22,770 bases of DNA from an uncultured Clostridia bacterium (GCA_904420155.1 CAJFUH010000168.1:1-22770), one strand, 5' to 3'; shown: positions 1 through 6,716, counted from the stretch's first letter. The notes: a model not told the origin generated them from the sequence alone. Made by a program: numbers and translations.

Positions 1-593
1 CTGGAAGCTTTTCCATAGATTTTGATTACCCTTGCGGACAGCCGTGTTGTCCGAGGCCGGAAGGATAACAGCACCTGTACTTTATCCCCATTTCTGGCAC
101 CCAAAGTCGCCCCCTTTTCCACAGGAATGGGAGAACGGAAATTGGCGTCCGGAATCACTTCACAGTGCATCCTGGCGCGGGAAAGCGTCCCGGTAATCAA
201 ACGGCTTCCCTTTACAACCACCCGTTCCACAGCGCCGTCCAGCCCTTTATACGATGTGCGCAGCTTATGCAACATCACCAGATCTCCGGGCAGCGCTTTT
301 TTCCGGTCCCCCTCCGAAATGTAAATATCCTCTCCCCCATCCAGAGGACGGGCAAAAGAAAATTTCGGGGAATGGGAAACAATCCTGGCTGGGACCAGCC
401 CCGAGGTTTTTGGGGATATCAGTTTGCCTTTTCTGGTAATAATCAGCTTCCCATCCTCTTGCAGCTGCTTTACAGAATTGGTAAATTGTTCAAAATCATG
501 CGCCTGTACTCTCTGAAATACGTCGCTAGGCTCCATAGCCTCATGATTTTCTTCTACAACCCGCAAAACTGCACTTTTGATATCTTCTTTCAT
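1..593 (-). CDS. rnr: Ribonuclease R, N-terminal part (truncated by window edge)
   Basis: RNase R is a processive 3'-5' exoribonuclease that degrades structured RNA and works with SmpB/tmRNA on non-stop mRNAs. Reading leftward from an ATG at 593-591, an open frame of 197 codons begins MKEDIKSAVLRVVEE and runs off the window, so the catalytic RNB domain is not visible. The first 60 or so residues look like the winged-helix domain of RNase R. Residues 65-190 resemble its cold-shock/OB region, with phrases such as FARPLDGGEDIYI, PGDLVMLHK and ARVIKIYGKAS (compare 'EVIEVLGHA' in the family). A good ribosome binding site, GGAGGG, lies 7 bases before the ATG. It follows secG on the same strand, as in many Firmicutes. 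VacB/RNase II-type alternatives cannot be excluded without the C-terminus, but the secG neighbour and N-terminal winged helix favour RNase R. Confidence 0.85.
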   Translation of the reverse strand, partial: MKEDIKSAVLRVVEENHEAMEPSDVFQRVQAHDFEQFTNSVKQLQEDGKLIITRKGKLISPKTSGLVPARIVSHSPKFSFARPLDGGEDIYISEGDRKKALPGDLVMLHKLRTSYKGLDGAVERVVVKGSRLITGTLSRARMHCEVIPDANFRSPIPVEKGATLGARNGDKVQVLLSFRPRTTRLSARVIKIYGKAS

Positions 594-683
594 AAATGTT
601 CCCTCCAAACGGCTCCGGATTTTTCCAACTTGAAAAATCCGGATTCCTCTCTTTTTCCTACTCTTATTCTTTTCCTTTTTGGC

Positions 684-715
684 AACAAAAAACCCCGCGA
701 GATCCGCGGGGTTTT
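684..715 (-). terminator. Intrinsic terminator between secG and rnr
   Basis: An 11-bp perfect stem (AAAACCCCGCG, 689-699, with 705-715) has a 5-base loop. On the minus strand it is followed by TTTTTT then GTTG, the form of a Rho-independent terminator. It starts about 12 bases past the secG stop. rnr therefore depends on read-through or on a promoter in 594-683 that I could not identify. Confidence 0.85.
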
Positions 716-727
716 CTCCGGTCACGA

Positions 728-976
728 TTAAGCTGTAAAGAACATCACAACATTAATTGCAATTACCAGCAGGAAGAAGCCTACTGCAATCACTTTGGTC
801 CAACGCGCAAGGAACGCGTCAATAGAACGGGCCTGATTCTTTTCAAAGAAAGTATCCGCTCCGCCAGTAATTACGCCGACATTCTTTTGATGTCCTTCTT
901 GCAGAAGAACCACAATGATAATGGCAATAGCAAAAATCGCGAGGATCACTCCAAACACAATTTGAAGCGCGCCCAT
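728..976 (-). CDS. secG: Preprotein translocase subunit SecG
   Basis: SecG is the small accessory subunit of the SecYEG export channel in the cytoplasmic membrane and assists SecA-driven translocation. The 82-residue product has the family's shape: a first membrane helix at about residues 4-25, a cytoplasmic loop, and a second helix at about 60-81. The loop holds the hallmark LLQEGHQKN and a glycine-rich GVITGGADTFF segment. The length is normal for SecG (about 75-85 residues). The ATG at 976-974 has a strong GGAGGTG ribosome binding site 5 bases upstream. It has its own promoter at 1016-1044 and a terminator just downstream, so it may be largely monocistronic, with rnr following on the same strand. 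Confidence 0.95.
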   Translation of the reverse strand: MGALQIVFGVILAIFAIAIIIVVLLQEGHQKNVGVITGGADTFFEKNQARSIDAFLARWTKVIAVGFFLLVIAINVVMFFTA

Positions 977-1015
977 GAGAACACCTCCGTTAAATCTCGG
1001 TTATCATACTAGAAC

Positions 1016-1044
1016 AGTGTAACATATCAATTGCCCTTTTGCAA
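1016..1044 (-). promoter_or_regulatory. Promoter for secG
   Basis: On the minus strand, TTGCAA (1044-1039), a 17-base spacer and TACACT (1021-1016) with an upstream TG form a good sigma-A-type promoter. The expected start is near 1009, giving a secG leader of about 33 nt. Confidence 0.75.
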
Positions 1045-1372
1045 GGGATTTTTCCACAATCATTTGACAAAATACGCACAAAATCTCTTTCTCCCTTTCG
1101 GAAAGGCAGGAAATTCCCCGAAATATTTATTTTCCGTAAATTTCCTGTATATCGTGTCCCCTTTCGGTTATCCTATTATCAGGCACTCATAAAGAAAAAA
1201 AGTACTAATTTACGTGATCCACAGCGCAACGATCCTTTTGCCAAAAAGTAAAGGGAATAAGCTGGATCAAAGCACAAGATCAAGGTTATGACGGAAATTA
1301 GTATATAGACCTTATTTTTTCGGAGTGCCAGGCAGATCAAAATAGATTCATGCGTTTGCTTTTTCTGCCGCG
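1045..1372. other. Spacer between parC and secG, no convincing gene
   Basis: Apart from the secG promoter and the hairpin next to parC, this stretch is AT-rich non-coding sequence. It holds a weak inverted repeat, GGCAGA (1331-1336) with TCTGCC (1364-1369), around a 27-base loop. I saw no promoter with both boxes on the plus strand. An 81-codon minus-strand frame spans 1179-1424 but lacks a good ribosome binding site and any recognisable protein features. Confidence 0.5.
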
Positions 1373-1417
1373 CCGCCGTTCTCAGCCATTGGGCTACGAG
1401 GACGGCGGTTTTGTTTT
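1373..1417 (+). terminator. Strong hairpin with plus-strand T-tract, next to the parC stop
   Basis: CCGCCGTTCTC (1373-1383) pairs with GAGGACGGCGG (1398-1408) over 11 bp with one G-T pair. Inside, AGCC (1384-1387) pairs with GGCT (1392-1395). The plus strand continues TTTTGTTTT (1409-1417), the pattern of an intrinsic terminator reading rightward. On the minus strand the hairpin lies 16 bases after the parC stop, where a terminator would be expected, but no U-tract follows in that direction. Its true role, as a parC 3' end or as an antisense terminator, is open. Confidence 0.55.
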
Positions 1418-1424
1418 GTAACAT

Positions 1425-3650
1425 TTAATTCTTCGGCTTATCTTCCAGCGCGGGTAACATACCGGCGGCGGGCAGGGTCTTGGTGCGGTATCGATTGGGT
1501 TTTTGAAGCATCCCTTCTTGATAGACTACCGCTTTTTGTAACGTCTCCTTTTTCAGGGTCATGACCGCAACCCCTTGGGTGCTTCGAGTCGTTTTTGGCG
1601 ATACGGCCCCCGTATGGATCAGCAACATCCTGCCTGCGGAACTGGTAAGCAAATATTCCCTGTCTTCAAGGGTGTGCAGGACACATACAAGGGGGGAGCG
1701 GTTGGAATAAGCGCCCGTCAATTTACGGCGATTGGTTTTCGTCGCATACGCCTCCAGCGGAACTTTGGCAAGCTTTCCATTTTCAAAGAAAAACAGCAAA
1801 TATCCCTGGTAATCTTTGGTGACTACCATAGAGATGGCCTGTTCCCCTTCCTCCATCCCCAATTTTGCAGGGATATAATCCCCCAGAACACTAGCTTTGG
1901 TGTCTGGAAAATCGCTGGCTTTTGCCTTGTATACACGGCACTGGTCGCTGAAAAATAAGAGGTCGCAGCCGTTACTGGCTTCTGTCGTATATGCCATTTC
2001 ATCCCCTTCTTTGAGCTTCTGTTCGGAACTCATGCGGAGGGACTGGGGCGTAATCTTTTTGAAATATCCTTCGCGGCTGAAGAACAGGTGAACCGGATAA
2101 TCCGGAATCTCCTCTTTCGGTTCTTCTTCGTCCAATTCATTGGGATAAATCAACATGCTTTGGCGGGGTTTCCCATACTTTTGTATCACAGACTTTAACT
2201 CAGAAATAATGATGGCCTTAACCCGGGACTTGCTTTGTAAAACAGATTGCAGATCCGCAATTTCTTCTTTCAGTTGTTCCACTTCCTGAGTTCTTTTCAG
2301 AATATATTCCCGGTTCAAATGGCGCAATTTGATTTCCGCTACATATTCGGCCTGGATTTCATCAATACCGAAACCAATCATCAGATTGGGAACCACTTCG
2401 GATTCCTCTTCTGTCTCGCGGACAATAGCGATTGCTTTGTCGATATCCAGCAAAATCTGTTCTAAGCCCCGCAGTAAATGCAGTTTATCCTGTTTCTTTT
2501 TCAGGTCATAGTGAGTCCTGCGGCGCACGCATTCAATCCGGAATGCAATCCACTCTTCCAACAGCTCTTTGACCCCCATGACTTTAGGGATCCCCGCTAC
2601 CAACACATTGAAATTACAGGAAAAAGTATCCTCCAAGGGGGACATGCGATACAGCTTTTGCATCAAGCGGTCGGCGTCTGTTCCCCGTTTGAGGTCAATC
2701 GTAATTTTCAAGCCATCTAATCCCGTCTCATCCCGGATATCCGCGATTTCCCGGACCTTTCCCTGTTTGACCAGATCTACGATCTTTTCAATAATCGCTT
2801 CGCAGGTCGTGGTGGGCGGGATACTGGTGATATCGATACAATTGGCGGAAGCGTCATAAGTGTATCGGCCGCGCACTTTGATGCCGCCTCTTCCTGTACG
2901 ATATACCTGTTCTAAGCTTTCTTTTACATATAATATCTGTCCCCCGCCAGGAAAATCCGGTGCCAGCAGGGTAGAAGAAATTTCATGATCCGGATGGCGC
3001 ATGAGGGCAATGGTGGTTTCACAAACTTCCTTCAAGTTAAAAGGGCAGATAGAACTGGCCATTCCTACCGCAATGCCGGTGTTGGCGTTGACCAGAACTG
3101 ACGGAAAACTGGCGGGAAGCAATGTAGGCTCTTTGAGGGTATTGTCATAGTTATCCACAAAGTCTACCGTGTCTTTATCAATATCCTGAAATAATTCCTG
3201 ACAGATAGGGTCTAATCGGGCCTCTGTATAACGGGAAGCCGCCCAAGCCATATCTCGGGAATAAAACTTTCCAAAGTTTCCTTTGGAATCAATGTAAGGA
3301 TACAGCAACGCTTCGTATCCCCGGCTCAATCGGACCATGGTATCATAAATGGCGGCGTCTCCGTGGGGATTCAGCTTCATGGTCTGTCCCACAATATTGG
3401 CGGATTTGGTGCGCGCCGAATGGAGCAGGCCCATTTTATACATGGTATAGAGCAATTTTCGATGGGACGGCTTAAATCCATCGATTTCCGGCAGCGCGCG
3501 CGACAGGATGACGCTCATGGCATACGGCATATAGTTTTCTTCCAGCGTACTGACAATACGCTGTTCCACCACTTCCCCCGCCCCGTCAATGACACCGTGT
3601 GTTTTGGGAGAAGGAATTTTTTTCGCTGGCGTTCTCTTTTTAGGAGGCAT
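1425..3650 (-). CDS. parC: Type IIA DNA topoisomerase subunit A (ParC-like)
   Basis: This is the DNA-breaking and rejoining subunit of a type II topoisomerase, working with the ParE-like ATPase encoded upstream. The product is 741 residues. The winged-helix/tower region begins near residue 25 (VEQRIVSTLEENYMPYAMSV). The QRDR is KSANIVGQTMKLNPHGDAA at about residues 82-100, and the catalytic tyrosine is Tyr141 in AASRYTEARLD. A long coiled-coil stretch covers about 370-490, followed by a C-terminal beta-repeat region. I see no clear GyrA box (QRRGGKG type) and the protein is shorter than most GyrA, which favours ParC; a gyrase-like role cannot be excluded. The residue matching E. coli GyrA Ser83 is Ala99. 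The ATG at 3650 is chosen over a GTG four codons earlier because AGAGGTGG sits 8 bases ahead of it. Confidence 0.9.
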   Translation of the reverse strand: MPPKKRTPAKKIPSPKTHGVIDGAGEVVEQRIVSTLEENYMPYAMSVILSRALPEIDGFKPSHRKLLYTMYKMGLLHSARTKSANIVGQTMKLNPHGDAAIYDTMVRLSRGYEALLYPYIDSKGNFGKFYSRDMAWAASRYTEARLDPICQELFQDIDKDTVDFVDNYDNTLKEPTLLPASFPSVLVNANTGIAVGMASSICPFNLKEVCETTIALMRHPDHEISSTLLAPDFPGGGQILYVKESLEQVYRTGRGGIKVRGRYTYDASANCIDITSIPPTTTCEAIIEKIVDLVKQGKVREIADIRDETGLDGLKITIDLKRGTDADRLMQKLYRMSPLEDTFSCNFNVLVAGIPKVMGVKELLEEWIAFRIECVRRRTHYDLKKKQDKLHLLRGLEQILLDIDKAIAIVRETEEESEVVPNLMIGFGIDEIQAEYVAEIKLRHLNREYILKRTQEVEQLKEEIADLQSVLQSKSRVKAIIISELKSVIQKYGKPRQSMLIYPNELDEEEPKEEIPDYPVHLFFSREGYFKKITPQSLRMSSEQKLKEGDEMAYTTEASNGCDLLFFSDQCRVYKAKASDFPDTKASVLGDYIPAKLGMEEGEQAISMVVTKDYQGYLLFFFENGKLAKVPLEAYATKTNRRKLTGAYSNRSPLVCVLHTLEDREYLLTSSAGRMLLIHTGAVSPKTTRSTQGVAVMTLKKETLQKAVVYQEGMLQKPNRYRTKTLPAAGMLPALEDKPKN

Positions 3651-3779
3651 AAGCACTTCCACCTCTATTCTTTTTCCTTTTTATCATGTAAAAACTTATG
3701 GTTGATTTACAGACTGATTGTCTGAACATCAGTCATGAATTTTGGGGAAAGAACTTTTTGTTGGTTTCCCAACCTATGT
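3651..3779 (-). promoter_or_regulatory. parC 5' leader with two small hairpins
   Basis: AT-rich leader just upstream of parC. It holds a 7-bp inverted repeat GACTGAT/ATCAGTC (3712-3718 and 3728-3734) and, on the minus strand, a GTTGG-GAAA-CCAAC stem capped by a GNRA tetraloop at about 3760-3773. I could not find a promoter with both boxes here. The repeat could be an operator or an RNA hairpin. Confidence 0.35.
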
Positions 3780-3819
3780 TATATCATAAATCCTTTTTGT
3801 TCTATCTCCGTCGCTCATG

Positions 3820-3891
3820 CCGCGGGGGCACGCCTGCAGCGGGCACAACGTGCACAGGGCTATTCTCGGAACGTGGCGAGAGCGCCCGCGG
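3820..3891. repeat. GC-rich multibranch inverted-repeat element
   Basis: An outer 10-bp helix with one mismatch (3820-3829 with 3882-3891, core CCGCGGG/CCCGCGG) encloses two inner hairpins. One is 3832-3860: GCC-TG pairs with CA-GGGC with a bulge, then GCAC-AAC-GTGC. The other is 3865-3880, CTCG with CGAG. The base composition differs sharply from the AT-rich DNA on its left. The fold is closed and branched like a structured RNA or an intergenic repeat unit. I do not recognise it as a tRNA or any RNA family I can name. Confidence 0.45.
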
Positions 3892-4012
3892 TTTCACTGG
3901 AAAGCGTTATCCACCGGCCCAAAAGAAGGAAGCAAGAAAAGTACCTGGGGAATCGCTTGCATGTCCGCTTCGCTTCCAAAACGCAATTCCTGCTCCCTAC
4001 GCCAAGTTTCCG

Positions 4013-4061
4013 CAACAGGGATAATAAGTGCAATACGATAGGGAATCCATTATCCCTGTTG
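4013..4061. repeat. 13-bp perfect inverted repeat
   Basis: CAACAGGGATAAT (4013-4025) is perfectly complementary to ATTATCCCTGTTG (4049-4061), with a 23-base spacer. No T-tract follows on either strand, so it is not a typical terminator. It is one of a chain of hairpins filling the parE-parC spacer. Confidence 0.6.
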
Positions 4062-4084
4062 AGAGGGCTTATTGCCTCCATCTT

Positions 4085-4188
4085 CCTCGTGCGCTCACCC
4101 CCCGCTCTGTCTTTCTTTTTGTGGAAACCAGTGCTTTCGTTTCCTTTTTGTTGATTAGGAAAAAATTGGGTGAGCGGTGCGCCCGAGG
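4085..4188. repeat. Long-range interrupted stem, 15 bp
   Basis: The left arm is 4085-4100 (CCTCG, T, GCGC, TCACCC). The right arm is 4168-4188 (GGGTGA, five-base bulge, GCGC, C, CGAGG). They pair over 5+4+6 bp around a loop of about 67 bases that contains a smaller TTCCT/AGGAA stem. The right arm overlaps the left arm of the next hairpin, so the two cannot both form fully. Confidence 0.45.
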
Positions 4189-4246
4189 TATGACGGCGAG
4201 TTGAGCGGGCTCAGCCGCTCATTTTGAGCCGGCATACTTCCCGGGC
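4181..4246. repeat. Imperfect hairpin overlapping the preceding stem
   Basis: 4185-4197 pairs with 4228-4240 (GTATG and CGGC blocks separated by one mismatch), and GCCC (4181-4184) can pair with GGGC (4243-4246). Inside lies GAGCGG (4203-4208) with CCGCTC (4215-4220). A small CCGC-CGTA-GCGG hairpin follows at 4260-4271. Bases 4181-4188 are shared with the 4085-4188 stem, so the two structures compete. Confidence 0.45.
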
Positions 4247-4288
4247 AGACTTAGAAGACCCGCCGTAGCGGCCTTTGTAAAGGGTTTT

Positions 4289-4321
4289 AAAGGGGGGAGA
4301 CATTGATGAAGTGACCCCTTT
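4289..4321. repeat. AAAGGGG/CCCCTTT inverted repeat
   Basis: A 7-bp perfect pair (4289-4295 with 4315-4321) around a 19-base loop. It directly abuts, and by two bases overlaps, the perfect 26-bp palindrome, continuing the chain of hairpins. Confidence 0.45.
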
Positions 4322-4377
4322 GCGCTCTCTTTTCGCCCTTTCTCTAGCACCAGAGAAAGGGCGAAAAGAGAGCGCAA
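4320..4377. repeat. Perfect 26-bp hairpin with 6-base loop
   Basis: Bases 4320-4345 are fully complementary to 4352-4377, leaving the loop AGCACC (4346-4351). The arms contain GCGCTCTC and CGCCCTTTCTCT blocks. No T-run follows on either strand, so this is not an ordinary terminator. If transcribed it would be a 26-bp duplex, long enough to be an RNase III target. Perfect arms of this length suggest a young or maintained palindromic element such as a dispersed intergenic repeat. Confidence 0.85.
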
Positions 4378-4469
4378 TCAAAAACAAGCTTTCTGTGAGG
4401 AAAAAAGCTATCAAAAAAATCTAAAAAACATCATAGAAACTTTTGCTTGCTTTCCCAGCTAATTCCCAT

Positions 4470-4500
4470 ATCATACCCATTTTGCAATTGTTTTTGTCAA
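4470..4500 (-). promoter_or_regulatory. Promoter-like sequence reading into the parE-parC spacer
   Basis: On the minus strand, TTGACA (4500-4495) and TATGAT (4475-4470) are separated by 19 bases, somewhat longer than the ideal 17. It lies downstream of the parE stop. It could start a transcript through the palindromic element toward parC, about 810 bases away. Both boxes are good but the spacing lowers confidence. Confidence 0.5.
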
Positions 4501-4579
4501 TCTTTAAGAGTTTTTAGTAAAAGATGGATCTATTGGCAACCATTTTTCAACAAGGATGGTATACCAACCGACAAAAGGG

Positions 4580-6565
4580 TCAACTGACGTCCGCTACATC
4601 CAGATAGCGGTACCCGTTCTCCGCAATGTAGTCCTTACGCCCGGATAAATTATCTCCTAATAAAAGGTCAAACATCCGGGAAGTCTGTTCCGCTTCTGCC
4701 GGCATCACTTTGATCAAACGCCGGGTAGCGGGATTCATGGTGGTCAGGTTCATCATATCCGGTTCATTTTCGCCCAATCCCTTGGACCGCTGGATGGTAT
4801 ACTTGGCATCCCCGATTTGTTCCAGGAATTTCTGCTTCTCACTTTCTGTATAAGCAAAATAAGTTTCATTTTTGCAATTGATCTCATACAGCGGGGATTC
4901 CGCAATAAACACCTTTCCCGCTTCAATCAAAGCGGGGGTTAACCGGTAAATCATTGTCAAAAGCAAAGTACGGATTTGGAATCCGTCTACATCGGCATCG
5001 GTACACAGGATAACCTTACTCCAACGCAGCAACGACAAGTCAAAGGAAGATAGTTCTTTGTTGGCCTTGGATTTCACCTGTACCCCGCATCCCAGCACCT
5101 TAATAAGATCGGTGATGATATCGTTTTTAAAAATTTTATCATAATCCGCTTTCAGGCAATTCAGAATTTTTCCCCGAATAGGAATGATCGCCTGAAAATC
5201 CGGGTCACGCGCTTGTTTACAAGCCCCCAGCGCGGAATCCCCCTCCACAATAAAAAGCTCCCGCTCCTTGACGTCTTTGCTACGGCAGTCTACGAATTTT
5301 GCTACACGGCTGGTAATATCCATGTTGCTGGTGAGTTTTTTCTTTAAATTCAGACGGGTTTTCTCCGCATCCTCCCGGCTCCGTTTGTTGATCAGAACCT
5401 GCCCCGCTATCTTGTCCGCATCCATGGGATTCTCAATAAAGTAGATTTCCAAATTATGGCGGAGCATTTCCACCATAGCCTCTTGGATGCCTTTGTTAGT
5501 AATGGCCTTTTTAGTCTGATTCTCATAGGAAGTGACGCTGGAAAACGAGGAGATCACCAAGATCAGGCAATCCTCTACGTCCGCAAAGGAGATTTTGCTT
5601 TCGTTTTTATTATATTTCCCCGTCTGCTTCAAATACGCGTCGATTTGGTAAACAAACGCATTGCGAACCGCCTTATCCGGGGCGCCGCCGTGTTCCAGCC
5701 AACTGGAATTGTGATAATATTCCGTGATATGCCGTTTATTAGAAAAGGCAAACGCTACGTTAATTTTTGTCCGGTATTCCGGTTTGTCTTCCCGATCCTT
5801 CACCTTGCGCTCTGTCTGCCAAAATTGGACGGGAGTCAGGCTATCTTCCCCAGCCATTTCCTTAACATGATCCTCAATGCCGTTTTCATAATAGAAGGTG
5901 GTCTCTTCAAATGTATTGCCCTTTTGGTTGCGAAATAAAAAGGTAACGCCGGCATTGACGATAGCCTGCCTCTTTAAGGTATCCAAAAAGTATTCCTCTG
6001 AAATCTGAATATCGGTAAACACCTGCAAATCCGGCTTCCAGCGGATACGGGTGCCAGTATCCTTTTTGGCATAAGCCTCTTTCCGCAATCCCCCTACATT
6101 CTCTCCATGCTCAAAATGCAAGGTATACCGCATGCCGTCCCTGCGGATATCCACATCCATATATTCCGACGCGTATTGGGTGGAACACAAACCCAACCCG
6201 TTTAAACCCAGGGAGTACTCGTAGTTTTCCGCTTCGTTATTGTTGTATTTTCCGCCCGCATACATTTCGCAGAAGACCAGTTCCCAGTTGTATCTCTGTT
6301 CATTATTGTTATAATCCACCGGGATTCCTCTGCCGTGGTCTTCTACTTCAATAGAAAAATCTTCATATCGCGTCACCGTGATGGCCTTGCCAAACCCTTC
6401 TCTGGCTTCATCAATGGAATTAGATAATATCTCAAAGATAGAATGCTGACAGCCCTCTATCCCATCTGATCCGAAGATGACCGCCGGGCGTTTCCGCACA
6501 CGGTCCGCCCCTTTCAGCGCTGAAATACTATCGTTTCCATATGCTGTCGTTTTCTTATTCGCCAT
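4580..6565 (-). CDS. parE: Type IIA DNA topoisomerase subunit B (ParE-like ATPase)
   Basis: ATPase and TOPRIM subunit of a type II topoisomerase, partner of the ParC-like protein downstream. The product is 661 residues. The GHKL ATPase site is present: EILSNSIDEA with Glu45 and Asn49, EDHGRGIPVD near 75-84 (the usual Asn in DNGRG is His), and GLNGLG near 120-125. The transducer has the QTK loop lysine (ENQTKKAITN). TOPRIM motifs follow: EGDSALGACKQ, PIRGKILN, and CTDADVDGFQIRTLLLT, where the usual Ser-His after DG is Phe-Gln. The conserved RSKGLGE motif is near the C-terminus. Catalytic acids are all present, so it should be active though divergent. The ATG at 6565 is chosen over one 11 codons earlier because AGGAGG lies 6 bases before it. 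It has its own promoter at 6612-6641. Confidence 0.9.
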   Translation of the reverse strand: MANKKTTAYGNDSISALKGADRVRKRPAVIFGSDGIEGCQHSIFEILSNSIDEAREGFGKAITVTRYEDFSIEVEDHGRGIPVDYNNNEQRYNWELVFCEMYAGGKYNNNEAENYEYSLGLNGLGLCSTQYASEYMDVDIRRDGMRYTLHFEHGENVGGLRKEAYAKKDTGTRIRWKPDLQVFTDIQISEEYFLDTLKRQAIVNAGVTFLFRNQKGNTFEETTFYYENGIEDHVKEMAGEDSLTPVQFWQTERKVKDREDKPEYRTKINVAFAFSNKRHITEYYHNSSWLEHGGAPDKAVRNAFVYQIDAYLKQTGKYNKNESKISFADVEDCLILVISSFSSVTSYENQTKKAITNKGIQEAMVEMLRHNLEIYFIENPMDADKIAGQVLINKRSREDAEKTRLNLKKKLTSNMDITSRVAKFVDCRSKDVKERELFIVEGDSALGACKQARDPDFQAIIPIRGKILNCLKADYDKIFKNDIITDLIKVLGCGVQVKSKANKELSSFDLSLLRWSKVILCTDADVDGFQIRTLLLTMIYRLTPALIEAGKVFIAESPLYEINCKNETYFAYTESEKQKFLEQIGDAKYTIQRSKGLGENEPDMMNLTTMNPATRRLIKVMPAEAEQTSRMFDLLLGDNLSGRKDYIAENGYRYLDVADVS

Positions 6566-6611
6566 GTTGTTCCTCCTGGTTATTCTTCCCACGTCCATAA
6601 CGCTAACCTAT

Positions 6612-6641
6612 AATGTACCCCATAAAACCATAGTATGTCAA
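6612..6641 (-). promoter_or_regulatory. Promoter for parE
   Basis: Minus-strand TTGACA (6641-6636) and TACATT (6617-6612) with an 18-base spacer, located between the ftsH terminator and parE. The expected start is near 6605, giving a leader of about 40 nt. Confidence 0.8.
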
Positions 6642-6716
6642 GTGAAAACTATCCCTATACCGGCGCAGAATATACTTTTTCTATGAAATCATAGTGAGAT
6701 ATCACAAGCTCTTTCC

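Noticed and set aside
1373..1408. tRNA-like phrase (GTAGCCCAATGG) in the hairpin after parC
   Set aside because: No acceptor, anticodon or T-arm can be drawn. It is better explained as a simple hairpin.
1179..1424. 81-codon minus-strand frame starting right after the parC stop
   Set aside because: No good ribosome binding site, reads through a strong hairpin, no recognisable domain, and unusual residue content. Most likely spacer.
3735..4154. Plus- and minus-strand frames in the parE-parC spacer (up to 139 codons)
   Set aside because: Several overlapping frames, none with a ribosome binding site, domain or sensible composition. They reflect GC-rich repeats.
4211..4414. 67-codon minus-strand frame across the 26-bp palindrome
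   Set aside because: TTG start without a Shine-Dalgarno. The coding sequence is largely hairpin arms, so the frame is a by-product of the repeat.
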